A stretch of 64,000 nt of DNA from Pseudomonas putida (GCF_026625125.1 NZ_CP113097.1:3761001-3825000); one strand, 5' to 3'; shown: positions 32,161 through 48,934, counted from the stretch's first letter. Notes: generated by a model from the letters alone, not told the origin. Made by a program: numbers and translations.

Positions 32161-33555
32161 TTACTGGTCCTGCTGTGCACCTTCGAACCAGGCCAGCTTG
32201 TCACGCAACTGGACCACTTCCCCGACAATCACCAGGGTCGGCGCATGCACTTCATGCTTGGCCACCAATGCTGGCAGGTCAGCCAACGTACCAGTGAACA
32301 CCCGCTGATTGCGGGTAGTCCCCTGCTGCACCAACGCCGCCGGCGTGCTCGACGCACGGCCATGGCGAATCAGCTCAGCGCAAATGGTCGGCAACCCTAC
32401 CAGGCCCATGTAGAACACCAAGGTCTGGTTCGGCGCCACCAGGTCATTCCAAGGCAGGTTGCTGGTACCGTCCTTGAGGTGGCCGGTGACGAAGCGCACT
32501 GACTGAGCATGGTCACGGTGGGTCAACGGAATGCCGCCGTAGGCAGAGCAACCACTGGCTGCGGTAATACCGGGCACCACCTGGAACGGGATGCCATGCT
32601 CGGCAAGCTCTTCGATCTCTTCGCCCCCACGGCCGAAAATGAACGGGTCACCGCCCTTCAGGCGCAACACACGCTTACCCTCGCGGGCCAGGTCGACCAG
32701 CAGACGGTTGATCTGATCCTGCGGCACGGCATGCTCGGCACGACGCTTACCGACGTAGATACGCTCGGCGTCGCGGCGGCACATCTCAATGATCGCCGGT
32801 GCCACCAGGCGGTCATACAGCACCACATCGGCCTGCTGCATCAGGCGCAAGGCGCGGAAGGTGAGCAAGTCCGGATCACCCGGCCCCGCCCCTACCAGAT
32901 ACACCTCCCCCCCCTGCTGCACCGGGGCACCATCGACCATCGCCTGCAACAGCCGCTCGGCCTCGGCACCCTGCCCGGCCAACTGACGCTCGGCGATCGG
33001 GCCCTGGAACACGGTTTCCCAGAAGCCGCGACGCTGGTTGACATCCGGGTAAAGCGACTTGACCTTGTGCCGGAAGCGCGCTGCCAAGGCGGCCAGCTCG
33101 CCATAAGTGGACGGGATCCAGGTTTCCAGCTTGGCGCGAATCAGGCGCGCCAGCACAGGGGCGTCACCGCCGCTGGATACCGCAACCACCAGCGGCGAAC
33201 GGTCGACAATGGCCGGGAAGATCACCGTGCACAGCGCCGGCGCATCCACCACATTGACCGGCACGCAAAGCGCCTGCGCCTGCGCCGACACCTGAGCATT
33301 GAGCTCAGGGTCGTCGGTGGCCGCAATCACCAGGCGACAGCCGACCAGGTCAGCCCCCTGATAGCCACGCACCAGGACCTCACCGCCACCTTCACGGGCC
33401 AGCGCAGCCAGTTGGCCGTCGACCTCAGGCGCCACCACCCGCAGCGCGGCGCCGGCATCGGCCAGCAGGCGCGCCTTGCGCAAGGCGATCTCGCCGCCAC
33501 CGACGACCAGCACACGGCCGCCCTGCAGCTTGTGGAACAGCGGCAGGTAATCCAT
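32161..33555 (-). CDS. cysG: Siroheme synthase (multifunctional CysG)
   Basis: 464 residues. The N-terminal half is the precorrin-2 dehydrogenase/ferrochelatase ([20 protein letters not shown] with a Rossmann loop); the C-terminal half is uroporphyrinogen-III C-methyltransferase ([36 protein letters not shown]). Makes siroheme, the cofactor of sulfite and nitrite reductase. Begins immediately after the serS stop on the same strand, so probably co-transcribed with it. Confidence 0.96.
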   Translation of the reverse strand: MDYLPLFHKLQGGRVLVVGGGEIALRKARLLADAGAALRVVAPEVDGQLAALAREGGGEVLVRGYQGADLVGCRLVIAATDDPELNAQVSAQAQALCVPVNVVDAPALCTVIFPAIVDRSPLVVAVSSGGDAPVLARLIRAKLETWIPSTYGELAALAARFRHKVKSLYPDVNQRRGFWETVFQGPIAERQLAGQGAEAERLLQAMVDGAPVQQGGEVYLVGAGPGDPDLLTFRALRLMQQADVVLYDRLVAPAIIEMCRRDAERIYVGKRRAEHAVPQDQINRLLVDLAREGKRVLRLKGGDPFIFGRGGEEIEELAEHGIPFQVVPGITAASGCSAYGGIPLTHRDHAQSVRFVTGHLKDGTSNLPWNDLVAPNQTLVFYMGLVGLPTICAELIRHGRASSTPAALVQQGTTRNQRVFTGTLADLPALVAKHEVHAPTLVIVGEVVQLRDKLAWFEGAQQDQ

Positions 33556-34848
<1,293 letters not shown>

Positions 34849-34866
34849 TTATGTGTGTAGGTTGGT

Positions 34867-35078
34867 TCAGAGTCGGGTCAGGGGCAGGCCAGTAGCCCGC
34901 CCATCACGCTAATACCGGTATAGCCCACGGCCAGGGGCACTTGCCCACTTTCCACCGGGCGCACGGTATGGAGCGAAAAAGAGGAAAACGTCGCCGTGAC
35001 GCCGACGATAAGGCCAGCGCGCTGTCCGACAGGCGCCAGCGGCTTGTGCAGGACTGGGTCATGGCACAGAGCGCTCAC
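34867..35078 (-). pseudogene. crcB: crcB remnant (fluoride channel), decayed
   Basis: Translated leftwards from 35078, the frame resembles only the C-terminal half of CrcB/Fluc: [45 protein letters not shown]. The usual GxTTFSTFS motif is [10 protein letters not shown], with an inserted residue and a lost Gly-Gly. The last frame then shifts; in another frame the tail reads LPLTRL followed by stop (TGA at 34869-34867), the normal end of the protein. The N-terminal half (first two membrane helices) is missing, cut at the rarA stop region. CrcB between serS and rarA is the usual Pseudomonas order. Confidence 0.75.
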
Positions 35079-36400
35079 GGCTTTCTCCGTTGACGCGGGC
35101 TGCTGCGATCGAGGTCGGCCAAGTGGCGCAGTTTCTCGCCGATCTTCAGCTCAAGCCCCCGGGGCACGGGCTGATAATACTGACGTGGCTCGAGCTGGTC
35201 CGGGAAGTAATCTTCACCTGCGGCATAGGCATCGGGCTCGTCGTGGGCGTAGCGGTACTCCTCGCCGTAGCCGAGCTGCTTCATCAGCTTGGTCGGGGCG
35301 TTGCGCAGGTGCAGTGGCACCTCCAGCGAGCCATGCTCGGCGGCTTCGCGCAGGGCAGTCTTGAAGCCCATGTACACGGCGTTGCTCTTCGGCGCACAGG
35401 CAATGTAGGTAATGGCCTGAGCCACCGCCAGCTCGCCCTCGGGGCTGCCCAGGCGCTCCTGCACGTCCCAGGCCGCCAGGCACAGGCTCAGGGCCCGTGG
35501 GTCGGCGTTGCCGATGTCCTCGCTGGCCATGCGCACCACGCGGCGGGCGATGTACAGCGGGTCGCAGCCGCCATCGAGCATGCGCGCGAACCAGTAAAGC
35601 GCGGCGTCCGGGTTGGAGCCGCGCACCGATTTGTGCAGGGCGGAAATCTGGTCATAGAAGGCCTCGCCGCCTTTGTCGAAGCGCCGGCGGCTGTCACCGA
35701 GCAGGCTCTGCAGCAGGTCTACGCCAATCTCGCTGCCATCTTCGGCCAGGTCCGAGGCGTTTTCGAGGAAGTTGAGCATGCGCCGGCCATCGCCATCGGC
35801 GGCGGCCATCAGCATCTTGAAAGCGTCGTCGCCCACGCTCAGGTTGCGCTTGCCCAAACCGCGCTCTTCGTTGAGTGCGCGGTCGACCAGCTTGCGCAAG
35901 GCGGGCTCGTCCAGGCTCTTGAGCACGTAGACCCGCGCACGCGAGAGCAAAGCGTTGTTCAGTTCGAAGGAAGGGTTCTCGGTGGTGGCGCCGATGAAGA
36001 TCAGCGTGCCATCTTCGACGAAAGGCAGGAACGCATCCTGCTGGGACTTGTTGAAGCGGTGCACCTCGTCCACGAACAGGATGGTCCGGCGGCCATACTG
36101 GCCGGCCTGCTGCTTGGCCACCTCGACGGCCTGGCGGATTTCCTTGACCCCTGCCAGTACCGCCGAAACCGTCTCGAAGTGCGCATCGCAAAACTGTGCC
36201 AGCAGCCGGGCGAGCGTGGTCTTGCCCACGCCCGGCGGCCCCCAGAAAATCATCGAGTGCAGCGCACCCTGCTCCAGCGCCTCACGCAGCGGTTTGCCGC
36301 GCGCCAGCAGGTGCTCCTGGCCGACATACTCGTCCAGGTTGGACGGGCGTAGCCGGGCAGCCAGGGGCTGGGCAACAGGTTCGCTTCGAAACAGGTCCAT
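35075..36400 (-). CDS. rarA: Replication-associated recombination protein RarA (MgsA)
   Basis: 441-residue AAA+ clamp-loader-like ATPase. Walker A GPPGVGKT at 54-61; Walker [11 protein letters not shown] at 107-116; sensor [19 protein letters not shown]-terminal tetramerisation region with [18 protein letters not shown] and FPDQL. Acts at stalled replication forks with SSB and RecA. Follows lolA at 12 nt on the same strand; the crcB remnant overlaps its 3' end. Confidence 0.96.
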   Translation of the reverse strand: MDLFRSEPVAQPLAARLRPSNLDEYVGQEHLLARGKPLREALEQGALHSMIFWGPPGVGKTTLARLLAQFCDAHFETVSAVLAGVKEIRQAVEVAKQQAGQYGRRTILFVDEVHRFNKSQQDAFLPFVEDGTLIFIGATTENPSFELNNALLSRARVYVLKSLDEPALRKLVDRALNEERGLGKRNLSVGDDAFKMLMAAADGDGRRMLNFLENASDLAEDGSEIGVDLLQSLLGDSRRRFDKGGEAFYDQISALHKSVRGSNPDAALYWFARMLDGGCDPLYIARRVVRMASEDIGNADPRALSLCLAAWDVQERLGSPEGELAVAQAITYIACAPKSNAVYMGFKTALREAAEHGSLEVPLHLRNAPTKLMKQLGYGEEYRYAHDEPDAYAAGEDYFPDQLEPRQYYQPVPRGLELKIGEKLRHLADLDRSSPRQRRKP

Positions 36401-36412
36401 GGTGCGCTCTGC

Positions 36413-37048
36413 TTACTCCTTGATGACGTCCGCGCCTTTCGGGATGTCGAACTTGAACCTGCTGTCCGGCACCGGCTGGTTGGCTTTGACGCCATTGAAC
36501 AGGATGTTGGTGCGCTGGCCGACGCTGTCGATCAGCTGCATGTCGTTGATCAGGCCACGGCGGAACGATACGCGCAGCGAATCGAACAGGGTGTCCTTGG
36601 TGGTTGGCTTGAGGGTGAAGTCCATCACTTCGCCCTGCTCCTTGGAGGTGATGTCGAAGCTCTGGCTGATCTTCGACACGTCACCGGACAGCAGCAGCGC
36701 CGGGGTCTGGTTCAGGCGCACATCGAGCTTCTTGATGGTGGCCTGCTCCAGGTCAGGGTCCCACAGGGTGACGTTCTTGCCGTCGGACACCACCACCTGC
36801 TCCTGGGGTGCATCGGTGTGCCAGTAGAACAGGCCCGGGCGCTTGACCGTCATCTTGCCGGTTGTCTCCTGCAGGCTGGTGCCACCGGCGTCCAGGGTCA
36901 GCTGGGAGAAATTGGCCTCGATGGTCTGCGACTTTTCCAGCAACTGGGTCAGGCGCTGTACGTCCTGCTCACCAGCGTGAGCCGACAGTGTGGCCGTTAC
37001 CGAACCCAGGGTCAGGGCAGAAACCAACAGCATGCGAATCGCGCGCAT
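36413..37048 (-). CDS. lolA: Outer-membrane lipoprotein carrier LolA
   Basis: 211 residues with a signal peptide (residues 1-25, ending LSAHA). The periplasmic chaperone that ferries lipoproteins from LolCDE to LolB. Open beta-barrel features such as [20 protein letters not shown] and [18 protein letters not shown] are present. ATG 37048, with GAGGA seven bases upstream, is chosen over starts up to 21 codons earlier because the signal peptide begins there. It lies between ftsK and rarA, all same strand. Confidence 0.95.
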   Translation of the reverse strand: MRAIRMLLVSALTLGSVTATLSAHAGEQDVQRLTQLLEKSQTIEANFSQLTLDAGGTSLQETTGKMTVKRPGLFYWHTDAPQEQVVVSDGKNVTLWDPDLEQATIKKLDVRLNQTPALLLSGDVSKISQSFDITSKEQGEVMDFTLKPTTKDTLFDSLRVSFRRGLINDMQLIDSVGQRTNILFNGVKANQPVPDSRFKFDIPKGADVIKE

Positions 37049-37110
37049 GTTAATCCTCATTGAGCATTTATGAAGCCGGGCGCCACCGTCGGCGCCTGGC
37101 AAGGTGTTCA

Positions 37111-39570
37111 TCAGTCGCGCGGGCCGCCCGGGGCAATCACTTCCCGCGAACCGTTGCTGTTCATGGGGGTGACCACACCGGCCATCTCCATCGCCTCGAT
37201 CATGCGGGCGGCGCGGTTGTAGCCGATCTTCAGCTTGCGCTGCACGGCCGAAATCGACGCCCGGCGGCTTTCGAGAACGAACTGCACCGCCTCATCATAC
37301 AGGGCGTCACTTTCCGAATCCTCGTCGCCGCCACCGCCACCGCCGCCTTCGAAGCCGCTGCCGGCCTCCTCGACGCCGTTGAGGATGTCGTCGTTGTAGT
37401 CCGGAGCACCACGCAGCTTCCATGCTTCCACCACGCGGTGCACTTCATCGTCGGAGACGAATGCGCCATGTACCCGGATCGGCAGGCTGGTACCTGGCGG
37501 CATGTAGAGCATGTCACCGTGGCCCAGCAGTTGCTCGGCGCCACCTTGGTCGATGATGGTGCGCGAGTCGATCTTGCTCGACACCTGGAACGCCATGCGG
37601 GTCGGGATGTTGGCCTTGATCAGGCCGGTGATCACGTCCACCGATGGGCGCTGGGTGGCGAGGATCAGGTGAATACCGGCTGCCCGAGCCTTCTGGGCGA
37701 TACGGGCGATCAGCTCTTCGACCTTCTTGCCAACGATCATCATCATGTCGGCGAATTCGTCGACCACCACCACGATGGTCGGCAGGGTCTTGAGGGCCGG
37801 TGGCTCGTCTTCCATGCTCTCGCGACGGTACAGCGGATCATGGATGACCTCGCCGGCCTCCTGGGCATCCTTGATCTTGCGGTTGAAACCGGCCAGGTTA
37901 CGCACGCCCATGGCCGCCATGAGCTTGTAGCGCCGCTCCATCTCGGCCACGCTCCAGCGCAGCGCGTTGGCGGCGTCCTTCATGTCGGTGACCACCGGGC
38001 ACAGCAAGTGCGGGATGCCTTCGTAAATCGACAGCTCGAGCATCTTCGGGTCGATCATGATCAGGCGCGCGTCTTCAGGGCCGGACTTGAACAGGATCGA
38101 CAGGATCATCGCGTTCACACCCACCGACTTACCGGAACCGGTGGTACCGGCTACCAGCAGGTGTGGCATCTTGGCCAGGTCGGTGATCACCGGCTTGCCG
38201 CCGATATCGTGGCCCAGGGCCAGGGTGACGGGCGACTTCTGCTCGTCGTACTGCGGTGTCGACAGCACCTCGGAGAAGCGCACCATCTGCCGGTTTTCGT
38301 TGGGGATCTCGATACCCACGGTGGTCTTGCCGGGGATGACCTCGACCACCCGCACACTGGTCACGGCCAGCGACCGCGCAAGGTCCTTGGCCAGGTTGGC
38401 GATGCGGCTGACCTTGACCCCGGCCGCGGGCTGGATTTCGTAGCGGGTAATGACCGGGCCCGGGTGAATGGAGTCCACCGAGACTTCGACGCCGAATTCC
38501 TTGAGTTTGATTTCCAGCAACTGACCGACGCCGGCCAGGGATTCTGGCGAGTACTCGATCTTCTTCTGCTCGGCTGGGTCGAGGATGGAGATGGACGGCA
38601 AAGTGCCTTCCACGGCGCTGTCGACGAACAATGGCGCCTGCTTTTCCTTCATCACCCGCTTGCTCGGCTCCACTGCCTTGGCCGGCGCGGCAGGCGGCAT
38701 GATCACAGGGGCAATCGAAGGCTCACGGGGGACCACAGGCTCGCGTGGCACAACCGGTTCGCGCTGGGCGACGACAGGGCGCGCTGGGGGCTCATCGCGC
38801 TCACCGATACGCTCGCGCAGCTGCGCCTTGGCCGGTTCGCGCTTCTCGGCAGCCGCTGGCGGCGCATCGAACCTCGGCTCGTCCACCTCACGCAGTTGCG
38901 CTTCCAGGCGTTTGCGCTCGTTGCGCGCCTCCCACCAGCGGTTGGCCGCGCCTTGCACGAGCTCGAACAGGTCCAGGGTGATCTTGCCGGTCATGTCCAT
39001 CACCTTGAACCACGAGAGGTCGGTGAACACGGTCAGGCCGAACAGGAACAGGGCGATGAACATCAGCGTGCTGCCCTGCACGTTGAGCAGGTTGCGCGCC
39101 AGATCGCCGAGGCTTTCGCCCAAGGCACCACCGGCGGAGAACGGCAGGCTCGCCGGGGGATGGAAATGGATATGCGCCAGTGCAGCACCCGACAGCACCA
39201 GGAACACCAGGCCGATCAGGCGCCAGGAGAACAGCCAGCCGCTCCATTGCCAGGGTTGATGGCGCTCGCGGAAGATCTGCCAAGTTTTGATCGCCAGCAG
39301 CAAAGGGAAGATGTAGGCGAAATAGCCGAGCACCATGAACATGATATCGGCGAAATACGCACCGGCACGCCCGGCAGCGTTCTGCACCTGGTCGACGTTG
39401 CTGGTGTGGCTGAAGCCTGGGTCGGAGGTATCGTAGGTCAGCAGCGCCATCCACAGGTACAGGCACAGGGCGCCGACAGCGATCAACGCACCTTCCTTGA
39501 GGCGGTAATGCAGCTGCTGGCGCCACAGGGGCACAGGCAATGGAGCTGGAGTTGCGGTGGATTTCTTCAA
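37111..39570 (-). CDS. ftsK: DNA translocase FtsK
   Basis: 819 residues. N-terminal four-helix membrane anchor (about 20-190), short Pro/Glu-rich linker (about 220-320), RecA-like motor with Walker A GTTGSGKS at 475-482 (K481) and Walker [12 protein letters not shown], then a Gly-rich linker and the C-terminal gamma winged helix ([20 protein letters not shown]) that reads KOPS. Couples chromosome segregation with division and activates XerCD at dif. The linker is short compared with E. coli FtsK. Co-directional with lolA. Confidence 0.97.
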   Translation of the reverse strand: MKKSTATPAPLPVPLWRQQLHYRLKEGALIAVGALCLYLWMALLTYDTSDPGFSHTSNVDQVQNAAGRAGAYFADIMFMVLGYFAYIFPLLLAIKTWQIFRERHQPWQWSGWLFSWRLIGLVFLVLSGAALAHIHFHPPASLPFSAGGALGESLGDLARNLLNVQGSTLMFIALFLFGLTVFTDLSWFKVMDMTGKITLDLFELVQGAANRWWEARNERKRLEAQLREVDEPRFDAPPAAAEKREPAKAQLRERIGERDEPPARPVVAQREPVVPREPVVPREPSIAPVIMPPAAPAKAVEPSKRVMKEKQAPLFVDSAVEGTLPSISILDPAEQKKIEYSPESLAGVGQLLEIKLKEFGVEVSVDSIHPGPVITRYEIQPAAGVKVSRIANLAKDLARSLAVTSVRVVEVIPGKTTVGIEIPNENRQMVRFSEVLSTPQYDEQKSPVTLALGHDIGGKPVITDLAKMPHLLVAGTTGSGKSVGVNAMILSILFKSGPEDARLIMIDPKMLELSIYEGIPHLLCPVVTDMKDAANALRWSVAEMERRYKLMAAMGVRNLAGFNRKIKDAQEAGEVIHDPLYRRESMEDEPPALKTLPTIVVVVDEFADMMMIVGKKVEELIARIAQKARAAGIHLILATQRPSVDVITGLIKANIPTRMAFQVSSKIDSRTIIDQGGAEQLLGHGDMLYMPPGTSLPIRVHGAFVSDDEVHRVVEAWKLRGAPDYNDDILNGVEEAGSGFEGGGGGGGDEDSESDALYDEAVQFVLESRRASISAVQRKLKIGYNRAARMIEAMEMAGVVTPMNSNGSREVIAPGGPRD

Positions 39571-39952
39571 AACGCGTCTATTCCTGCGCGTGCTGCGCGT
39601 CCAGTAGTGATTGGCCGATGACAGGCCAATGAACCCCTACTTTTAACATTACTGCCCGCCGGCCGCCATGGCGGCACGCCCTATGGCGTTTGGGTGGGGG
39701 CGACTTTCGTATAGCTGCAATTTGAGCATGCATTTTCTTTTGTGACAAAGGCTTATGCTGTGTTTTTGCACAGGTGTGACAGCAAATGTGCCAGATGGTG
39801 CCTGTAGCCTCACGAATGTGTAGGAAATTGCCGACCCTATCGCCCGATTGGACGCTCCTGCGGGCAGGACTTGCCCCGCGCGGGCCAAGCATTGACCGCA
39901 GGCGCCCTCCTTGCCATGCTGCCTGCTCCCCTCCCCCACCGCACGATAGACC
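39571..39952. other. Divergent intergenic region ftsK/aat
   Basis: 382 nt without a supported gene. An AT-richer segment about 39715-39790 (TTTTGTGACAAAGGCTTATGC) is a likely site for promoters facing either way. A diverged REP-like stem (GCTCCTGCGGGCAGGACTTGCCCCGCGCGGGCC) lies at 39854-39886. No trxB gene is present here, although some pseudomonads have one between ftsK and aat. Confidence 0.5.
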
Positions 39953-40633
39953 ATGCTCACCTGGCTGACTCGCGACTCGCTGACCTTCCCACCCCTGGAA
40001 AAAGCCCTGCAGGACCCTAACGGCCTGCTCGCCGCTGGTGGCGATCTGAGCCCCGAGCGCCTGGTGCAGGCCTATCGCCATGGCTGCTTCCCGTGGTACC
40101 AGGACGGCCAACCCATCCTCTGGTGGTCGCCCGACCCACGCACCGTTCTGTTCCCGGACGAGCTGCATGTCTCGCGCTCGCTGGCCAAGCTGTTGCGCCA
40201 GGCGCGTTATCAGGTCAGCTTCGACACCGACTTCCCCGCCGTGATCGACGCCTGCGCCGCGCCGCGCGACTACGCGGACGGCACCTGGATCACCGACACC
40301 ATGCGCAACGCCTACTGCGAGCTGCACCGGCGCGGTATCGCCCATTCGGTGGAGGTACGCCAAAACGGCGAACTGGTGGGCGGCCTGTACGGCCTGGCCA
40401 TGGGGCGGTTGTTTTTCGGCGAGTCGATGTTCAGCCGCGCCGACAATGCGTCCAAGGTCGGCTTCGTGACCCTGGTCAACCACCTGCGCGATGCAGGCTT
40501 CGTGCTGATCGACTGCCAGATGCCGACCGATCACCTGCACAGCCTGGGCGCCCGCGCGATCAGCCGCGCGAGCTTCGCCGATTACCTGGCCCTTCACCTC
40601 GACCAGCCCAACAGTGCCAGCTGGCGCACCTAG
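39953..40633 (+). CDS. aat: Leucyl/phenylalanyl-tRNA-protein transferase
   Basis: 226 residues. Transfers Leu or Phe to proteins with N-terminal Arg or Lys, creating N-degrons for ClpS/ClpAP. Signature motifs: [40 protein letters not shown], and [22 protein letters not shown] 39953 fits the known N-terminus [15 protein letters not shown]. First gene of aat-ate-infA. Confidence 0.97.
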   Translation: MLTWLTRDSLTFPPLEKALQDPNGLLAAGGDLSPERLVQAYRHGCFPWYQDGQPILWWSPDPRTVLFPDELHVSRSLAKLLRQARYQVSFDTDFPAVIDACAAPRDYADGTWITDTMRNAYCELHRRGIAHSVEVRQNGELVGGLYGLAMGRLFFGESMFSRADNASKVGFVTLVNHLRDAGFVLIDCQMPTDHLHSLGARAISRASFADYLALHLDQPNSASWRT

Positions 40634-40689
40634 GCGAGTTCCGAGAGCTGGCTTACACTTAAAGCAAAGTCTCACCGAAGGGGTCGATC

Positions 40690-41397
40690 ATGACAGAGTT
40701 GGCGCGGTTGAAGTTCTATGCCACTCAGCCCCACTCCTGCAGCTATCTGCCGAACGAGCAGGCGACCACCCTGTTCCTCGACCCCAGCCAGCCGATGGAT
40801 GTGCATGTGTATGCCGACCTCTCGGAGATGGGCTTTCGCCGCAGTGGCGACCACCTGTACCGCCCCCATTGCCAGAACTGCAATGCCTGCGTGCCGGCGC
40901 GCATCCCGGCCGCGCGCTTCATTCCCAACCGCCAGCAGCGGCGCATCCTCAAGCGCAATGCAGACCTCACCGTGACGGCTGCACGGCCGGCGTTCAAAGA
41001 AGAATATTTCGACCTGTACCGTCGCTACATCGAAACCCGTCATGCCGATGGCGACATGTACCCGCCAAGCCGCGATCAGTTTTCCACCTTTCTGGTGCGC
41101 GACTTGCCGTTCTGCTGGTTCTACGAATTCCGCCTGGCCGGTCGCCTGCTGGCAGTTGCCGTCTGCGACCTGCTACCCAACGGGCTGTCTGCGGTGTACA
41201 CGTTCTATGAGCCCGACGAAGAACGGCGCAGCCTGGGGCGTTTTGCCATCCTCTGGCAAATCACCGAAGCCCTGCGCCAGGACCTCGAAGCGGTTTATCT
41301 TGGCTACTGGATCAAGAACTGCAAGAAGATGAACTACAAGACCCAGTATCGCCCCATCGAGCTGCTGATCAACCAGCGTTGGGTCACTCTCAACTGA
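40690..41397 (+). CDS. bpt: Aspartate/glutamate leucyltransferase Bpt (ate type)
   Basis: 235 residues of the bacterial Ate/Bpt family, which attaches leucine to N-terminal Asp or Glu. The N-terminal sequence [20 protein letters not shown], the paired-cysteine [10 protein letters not shown] and the C-terminal [20 protein letters not shown] are signature stretches. AAGGGG precedes ATG 40690. With aat, clpS and clpA it forms a complete N-degron gene set within 4.5 kb. Confidence 0.95.
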   Translation: MTELARLKFYATQPHSCSYLPNEQATTLFLDPSQPMDVHVYADLSEMGFRRSGDHLYRPHCQNCNACVPARIPAARFIPNRQQRRILKRNADLTVTAARPAFKEEYFDLYRRYIETRHADGDMYPPSRDQFSTFLVRDLPFCWFYEFRLAGRLLAVAVCDLLPNGLSAVYTFYEPDEERRSLGRFAILWQITEALRQDLEAVYLGYWIKNCKKMNYKTQYRPIELLINQRWVTLN

Positions 41398-41407
41398 AAG
41401 CATTGGC

Positions 41408-41432
41408 TTGACACACTATTTTCCGGCATAAT
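41408..41432 (+). promoter_or_regulatory. Candidate promoter of infA
   Basis: TTGACA at 41408-41413 and CATAAT at 41427-41432, but only 13 nt apart. An alternative -35, TTGGCT at 41403-41408, gives 18 nt. Located just after the bpt stop and 70 nt before infA. Confidence 0.45.
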
Positions 41433-41499
41433 CCACGCCACTTTTTTGCCCGGTGCGGTTATGCGTCGGGCCAACACTGGACACCGAGGGCTCAACTGC

Positions 41500-41718
41500 A
41501 TGTCGAAAGAAGACAGCTTCGAAATGGAAGGTACTGTCGTCGACACCCTGCCCAACACCATGTTCCGCGTGGAGTTGGAAAACGGGCACGTCGTAACCGC
41601 GCACATCTCCGGAAAGATGCGCAAGAACTACATCCGTATTCTCACTGGCGACAAGGTCCGCGTCGAGCTGACGCCTTATGACCTGAGCAAGGGCCGCATC
41701 ACCTACCGTGCGCGCTAA
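41500..41718 (+). CDS. infA: Translation initiation factor IF-1
   Basis: 72 residues, S1/OB fold. [20 protein letters not shown] and [20 protein letters not shown] are the universal IF-1 sequence. Blocks the ribosomal A site during initiation. ATG 41500 defines the standard length; an 18-codon upstream extension is not conserved. Followed by a strong terminator and convergent with clpA. Confidence 0.98.
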
Positions 41719-41730
41719 GCTCCAGCCATG

Positions 41731-41760
41731 AAAAAGCCCGGCCATGTGCCGGGCTTTTTT
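41731..41760 (+). terminator. Rho-independent terminator of infA
   Basis: AAAAAGCCCGG-CCATGTG-CCGGGCTTTTTT, 13 nt past the infA stop. Confidence 0.94.
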
Positions 41761-41803
41761 GTGCTCGCAAAAATGGCTTGGGGCCGCGAAGCAGCCCCTT
41801 GCA

Positions 41804-44074
41804 TCACGCGACTTCTGCCGTGGTTTCGAAGTCGAACACCAACTCCCCATCGCGCAGGTCGATGTGCACCACACCGCCGTGCTCGGCCAGCTCGCCAAAC
41901 AGAATCTCCTCGGCCAACGGCCGCTTGATCTTGTCCTGGATAAGCCGCGCCATCGGCCGCGCACCCATCTGCACATCGTAGCCAGAGGCCGCCAGCCAGC
42001 CGCGGGCGGCATCGCTGACTTCAAGCAAGACGCGCTTGTCTTCCAGCTGCGCCTGAAGTTCGATGAGGAACTTGTCGACGATGCTTTTGATGGTCTCGTG
42101 ACTCAGGCGGCCAAACTGGATGATGGTGTCCAGACGGTTGCGGAACTCCGGTGTGAAGCTCTTGCGAATGACTTCCATCGCATCGGACGCATGGTCCTGA
42201 TGGGTGAAACCAATGGAAGCGCGTGCCGCAGTTTCAGCGCCGGCATTGGTGGTCATGATCAGAATCACATTGCGGAAGTCCGCTTTGCGCCCGTTGTTGT
42301 CGGTCAGGGTACCGTGGTCCATCACCTGCAGCAGCAGGTTGAAGACTTCCGGGTGCGCCTTCTCGATCTCATCGAGCAGTAACACGCAATGCGGCTGCTT
42401 GGTGATCGCCTCGGTCAGCAGGCCACCCTGGTCGAACCCGACATACCCAGGAGGCGCACCGATCAAGCGCGACACAGTATGCCGTTCCATGTACTCGGAC
42501 ATGTCGAAGCGCACCAGCTCGACACCCAGCGCCTTGGCCAGCTGCCGCGCCGCTTCGGTCTTGCCCACACCGGTAGGGCCGGCGAACAGGAACGAACCGA
42601 CCGGCTTGTCCGGTGCCTTGAGGCCTGCACGGGACAGCTTGATTGCCGTGGCCAGCGAATCGATCGCCTGGTCCTGGCCGAACACGGTCAGTTTCAGGTC
42701 ACGCTCCAGGTTACGCAGCAGCTCCTTGTCGGAGCTGGTGACGTGCTTCGGCGGAATCCGCGCGATCTTGGCCACGATGTCCTCGACTTGAGGTACATCG
42801 ATACGCTTGACCCGATTCGCCTCAGGCTGCAGGCGCTGATAGGCCCCAGCTTCGTCGATCACGTCGATGGCCTTGTCCGGCATGTGGCGGTCATTGATGT
42901 AGCGTGATGCCAGCTCGGCGGCGGCGCGCAAGGCTTCGTCGCTGTACTCGATATTGTGATGGCTTTCAAAGCGCCCTTTGAGGCCGCGCAGAATGCCCAC
43001 GGTGTCCTCGACAGACGGCTCGCTGACATCCACCTTCTGGAAGCGCCGTGCCAGGGCACGATCCTTCTCGAAGATGCCACGAAACTCTTGGAACGTCGTC
43101 GAACCGATGCAGCGAATCTCGCCGGAAGACAGCAGCGGCTTGAGCAGGTTGGAGGCGTCCATCACGCCGCCCGAGGCAGCACCGGCACCAATGATGGTGT
43201 GGATTTCGTCAATGAACAGGATGGCCTGGGGGCGTTTGCGCAGCTCACCAAGCAACGCCTTGAAGCGTTTCTCGAAGTCGCCACGGTACTTGGTCCCTGC
43301 CAGCAGTGCGCCAAGGTCGAGCGAATACACCACGCTCTGCGACAGCAGGTCGGGCACCTGACCATCGACGATGCGCTTGGCCAGGCCTTCGGCAATCGCG
43401 GTCTTGCCCACACCAGCCTCACCGACCAGCAGCGGGTTGTTCTTGCGCCGGCGGGCAAGGATCTGCGCCACACGCTCGACTTCCTGCTCGCGCCCGACCA
43501 GCGGGTCGATTCGCCCAGCACGGGCCAATTCGTTCAGGTTGCTGGCATACGCATCCAGGGGGTTGCTCGAGGACGACGTCTCGCCGCCCTCCTCATCCTG
43601 CATTTCCTGGTCGCTGTCACTGTGCGAGCCGTGGCCCGGCACTTTGGAAATGCCGTGGGCAATGTAGTTGACCACGTCGATACGGGCCACGCTCTGCTGC
43701 TTGAGCAGGAACACGGCCTGGCTTTCCTGTTCGCTGAAGATCGCCACCAGCACATTGGCACCGGTCACCTCGCGCTTGCCAGAGCTTTGCACGTGGAACA
43801 CGGCACGCTGCAGCACACGCTGGAAGCCTAGGGTCGGCTGGGTTTCGCGATCCTCGTCGTTGACGGGAATCAGGGGAGTGGTGGAATCGATGAACTCTTG
43901 CAGGTCGTGCTTGAGTTTGTCGAGATTGGCGCCACAGGCGCGCAGAACGGTCGCAGCAGCCTCATTGTCAAGGAGTGCCAGCAGCAGATGCTCGACGGTC
44001 ATGAATTCATGACGCTTCGAACGGGCCTCCTTGAAGGCAAGATTGAGGGTGACTTCGAGCTCGCGGTTTAACAT
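41804..44074 (-). CDS. clpA: ATP-dependent Clp protease ATPase subunit ClpA
   Basis: 756 residues. N-domain (1-150) that binds ClpS, an acidic linker (about 152-170), D1 with Walker A GEAGVGKT at 218-225, and D2 with Walker A GPTGVGKT (about 500) and Walker [15 protein letters not shown]. Unlike ClpB it lacks the coiled-coil M domain. Unfolds N-degron substrates for ClpP. It follows clpS by 30 nt on the same strand. Confidence 0.97.
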   Translation of the reverse strand: MLNRELEVTLNLAFKEARSKRHEFMTVEHLLLALLDNEAAATVLRACGANLDKLKHDLQEFIDSTTPLIPVNDEDRETQPTLGFQRVLQRAVFHVQSSGKREVTGANVLVAIFSEQESQAVFLLKQQSVARIDVVNYIAHGISKVPGHGSHSDSDQEMQDEEGGETSSSSNPLDAYASNLNELARAGRIDPLVGREQEVERVAQILARRRKNNPLLVGEAGVGKTAIAEGLAKRIVDGQVPDLLSQSVVYSLDLGALLAGTKYRGDFEKRFKALLGELRKRPQAILFIDEIHTIIGAGAASGGVMDASNLLKPLLSSGEIRCIGSTTFQEFRGIFEKDRALARRFQKVDVSEPSVEDTVGILRGLKGRFESHHNIEYSDEALRAAAELASRYINDRHMPDKAIDVIDEAGAYQRLQPEANRVKRIDVPQVEDIVAKIARIPPKHVTSSDKELLRNLERDLKLTVFGQDQAIDSLATAIKLSRAGLKAPDKPVGSFLFAGPTGVGKTEAARQLAKALGVELVRFDMSEYMERHTVSRLIGAPPGYVGFDQGGLLTEAITKQPHCVLLLDEIEKAHPEVFNLLLQVMDHGTLTDNNGRKADFRNVILIMTTNAGAETAARASIGFTHQDHASDAMEVIRKSFTPEFRNRLDTIIQFGRLSHETIKSIVDKFLIELQAQLEDKRVLLEVSDAARGWLAASGYDVQMGARPMARLIQDKIKRPLAEEILFGELAEHGGVVHIDLRDGELVFDFETTAEVA

Positions 44075-44104
44075 AGCTTCACCTCATACCCAAGTGGTCG
44101 GCGA

Positions 44105-44467
44105 TTAACCGTCCTTCTCGATTTCACAGAGTAGCGGATGCTGGCTTTCCCTGGCGTATTGGTTGACCTGCATGGCCTTCGTTTCGGCGATGTCCCGGGT
44201 AAACAATCCGCACACTGCCCGCCCTTCGGTATGGACGGTCAGCATGATCTTGGTCGCCAGCTCGCGGTTCAGATTGAAGAACGTTTCGAGCACTTCGACG
44301 ACGAAATCCATCGGCGTGTAGTCATCGTTGAACAAAACCACCTTGTACATCGGTGGCGCCTGCAGGATCGGCTTGGCTTCCTGTACCGCAAGCCCTGAGC
44401 CGTCGTCCTCATTCGATTGCGGGCGATCCTGATTGAATGTTAGTCGAATCTCGCTACGTGCATGCAT
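44105..44467 (-). CDS. clpS: ClpS adaptor of ClpAP
   Basis: 120 residues. The N-recognin that delivers proteins with Leu, Phe, Tyr or Trp N-termini to ClpA. The binding-pocket motif [17 protein letters not shown] and [20 protein letters not shown] are complete. Start ATG 44467 gives a slightly long N-tail compared with E. coli, as usual in Pseudomonas. Operon clpS-clpA; divergent from cspD. Confidence 0.97.
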   Translation of the reverse strand: MHARSEIRLTFNQDRPQSNEDDGSGLAVQEAKPILQAPPMYKVVLFNDDYTPMDFVVEVLETFFNLNRELATKIMLTVHTEGRAVCGLFTRDIAETKAMQVNQYARESQHPLLCEIEKDG

Positions 44468-44660
44468 GGAAAGAATTTCATCATGATCGACAGGTTAAGG
44501 TTGTGAGTTGACCGCACAAGCCGCAGCCCGCGTGTAGACGGGGCGACCTTGACTATCGGCAAAACGGTGTTACAACCAATAAGAACCCACCGTGGTCGAT
44601 AAAGATCCGCGCAGTCAACCAGATTTTTCGCAAGGTTCGTATGCGGATGAAGTGGATGAT

Positions 44661-44676
44661 ACTCCAGTGATGGAGT
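44661..44676 (+). promoter_or_regulatory. Hairpin in the cspD leader
   Basis: ACTCCA-GTGA-TGGAGT is a perfect 6-bp stem, 22 nt before the cspD ATG and just ahead of its ribosome site AGGG. A GNRA-like tetraloop (GTGA). May affect translation. Confidence 0.4.
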
Positions 44677-44697
44677 CCTTTGCAGAGGGACATAGGG

Positions 44698-44949
44698 ATG
44701 GCAAGCGGTAAAGTCAAGTGGTTCAACAATGCCAAGGGCTACGGATTCATCAATGAAGACGGCAAAACCGACGATCTGTTCGCCCACTATTCGGCGATCA
44801 AGATGGACGGTTACAAAACCCTCAAGGCCGGACAAGCCGTGACTTTCGAGATCGTGCAGGGCCCCAAGGGCCTGCATGCGACCGAGATCGCCAACGCTAT
44901 CACCAGCACCTCGACGGGAGCCTCGCAATCATCGACCGCAGAAGCCTGA
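44698..44949 (+). CDS. cspD: Cold-shock-domain protein CspD
   Basis: 83 residues: a cold-shock domain with RNP1 KGYGFI and RNP2-like DLFAHYSAI, followed by a Ser/Thr-rich tail typical of CspD rather than CspA. In E. coli CspD inhibits replication in stationary phase; its place beside clpS/clpA is conserved in gammaproteobacteria. ATG 44698, after AGGG. Confidence 0.95.
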   Translation: MASGKVKWFNNAKGYGFINEDGKTDDLFAHYSAIKMDGYKTLKAGQAVTFEIVQGPKGLHATEIANAITSTSTGASQSSTAEA

Positions 44950-44972
44950 CCCCTGCTTTGCGCCGGCACACG

Positions 44973-45010
44973 AAAAACCGGCCGCCCCGTCATAAGGGGC
45001 GGCCGGTTTT
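44973..45010. terminator. Bidirectional terminator between cspD and icd
   Basis: AAAACCGGCCGCCCC and GGGGCGGCCGGTTTT form a 15-bp stem with A and T tracts on both sides, so it can serve both convergent genes. Confidence 0.95.
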
Positions 45011-45018
45011 CAATTGTT

Positions 45019-48917
<3,899 letters not shown>

Positions 48918-48934
48918 GGCTCGCTTGACGTAAC

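Noticed and set aside
37060-39621. Long open frame (853 codons) opposite ftsK
   Set aside because: Shadow of ftsK; the real gene has clear motor motifs. No promoter or ribosome site for the opposite frame.
39571-39952. trxB between ftsK and aat
   Set aside because: No reading frame with thioredoxin reductase features is present; the gap is non-coding.
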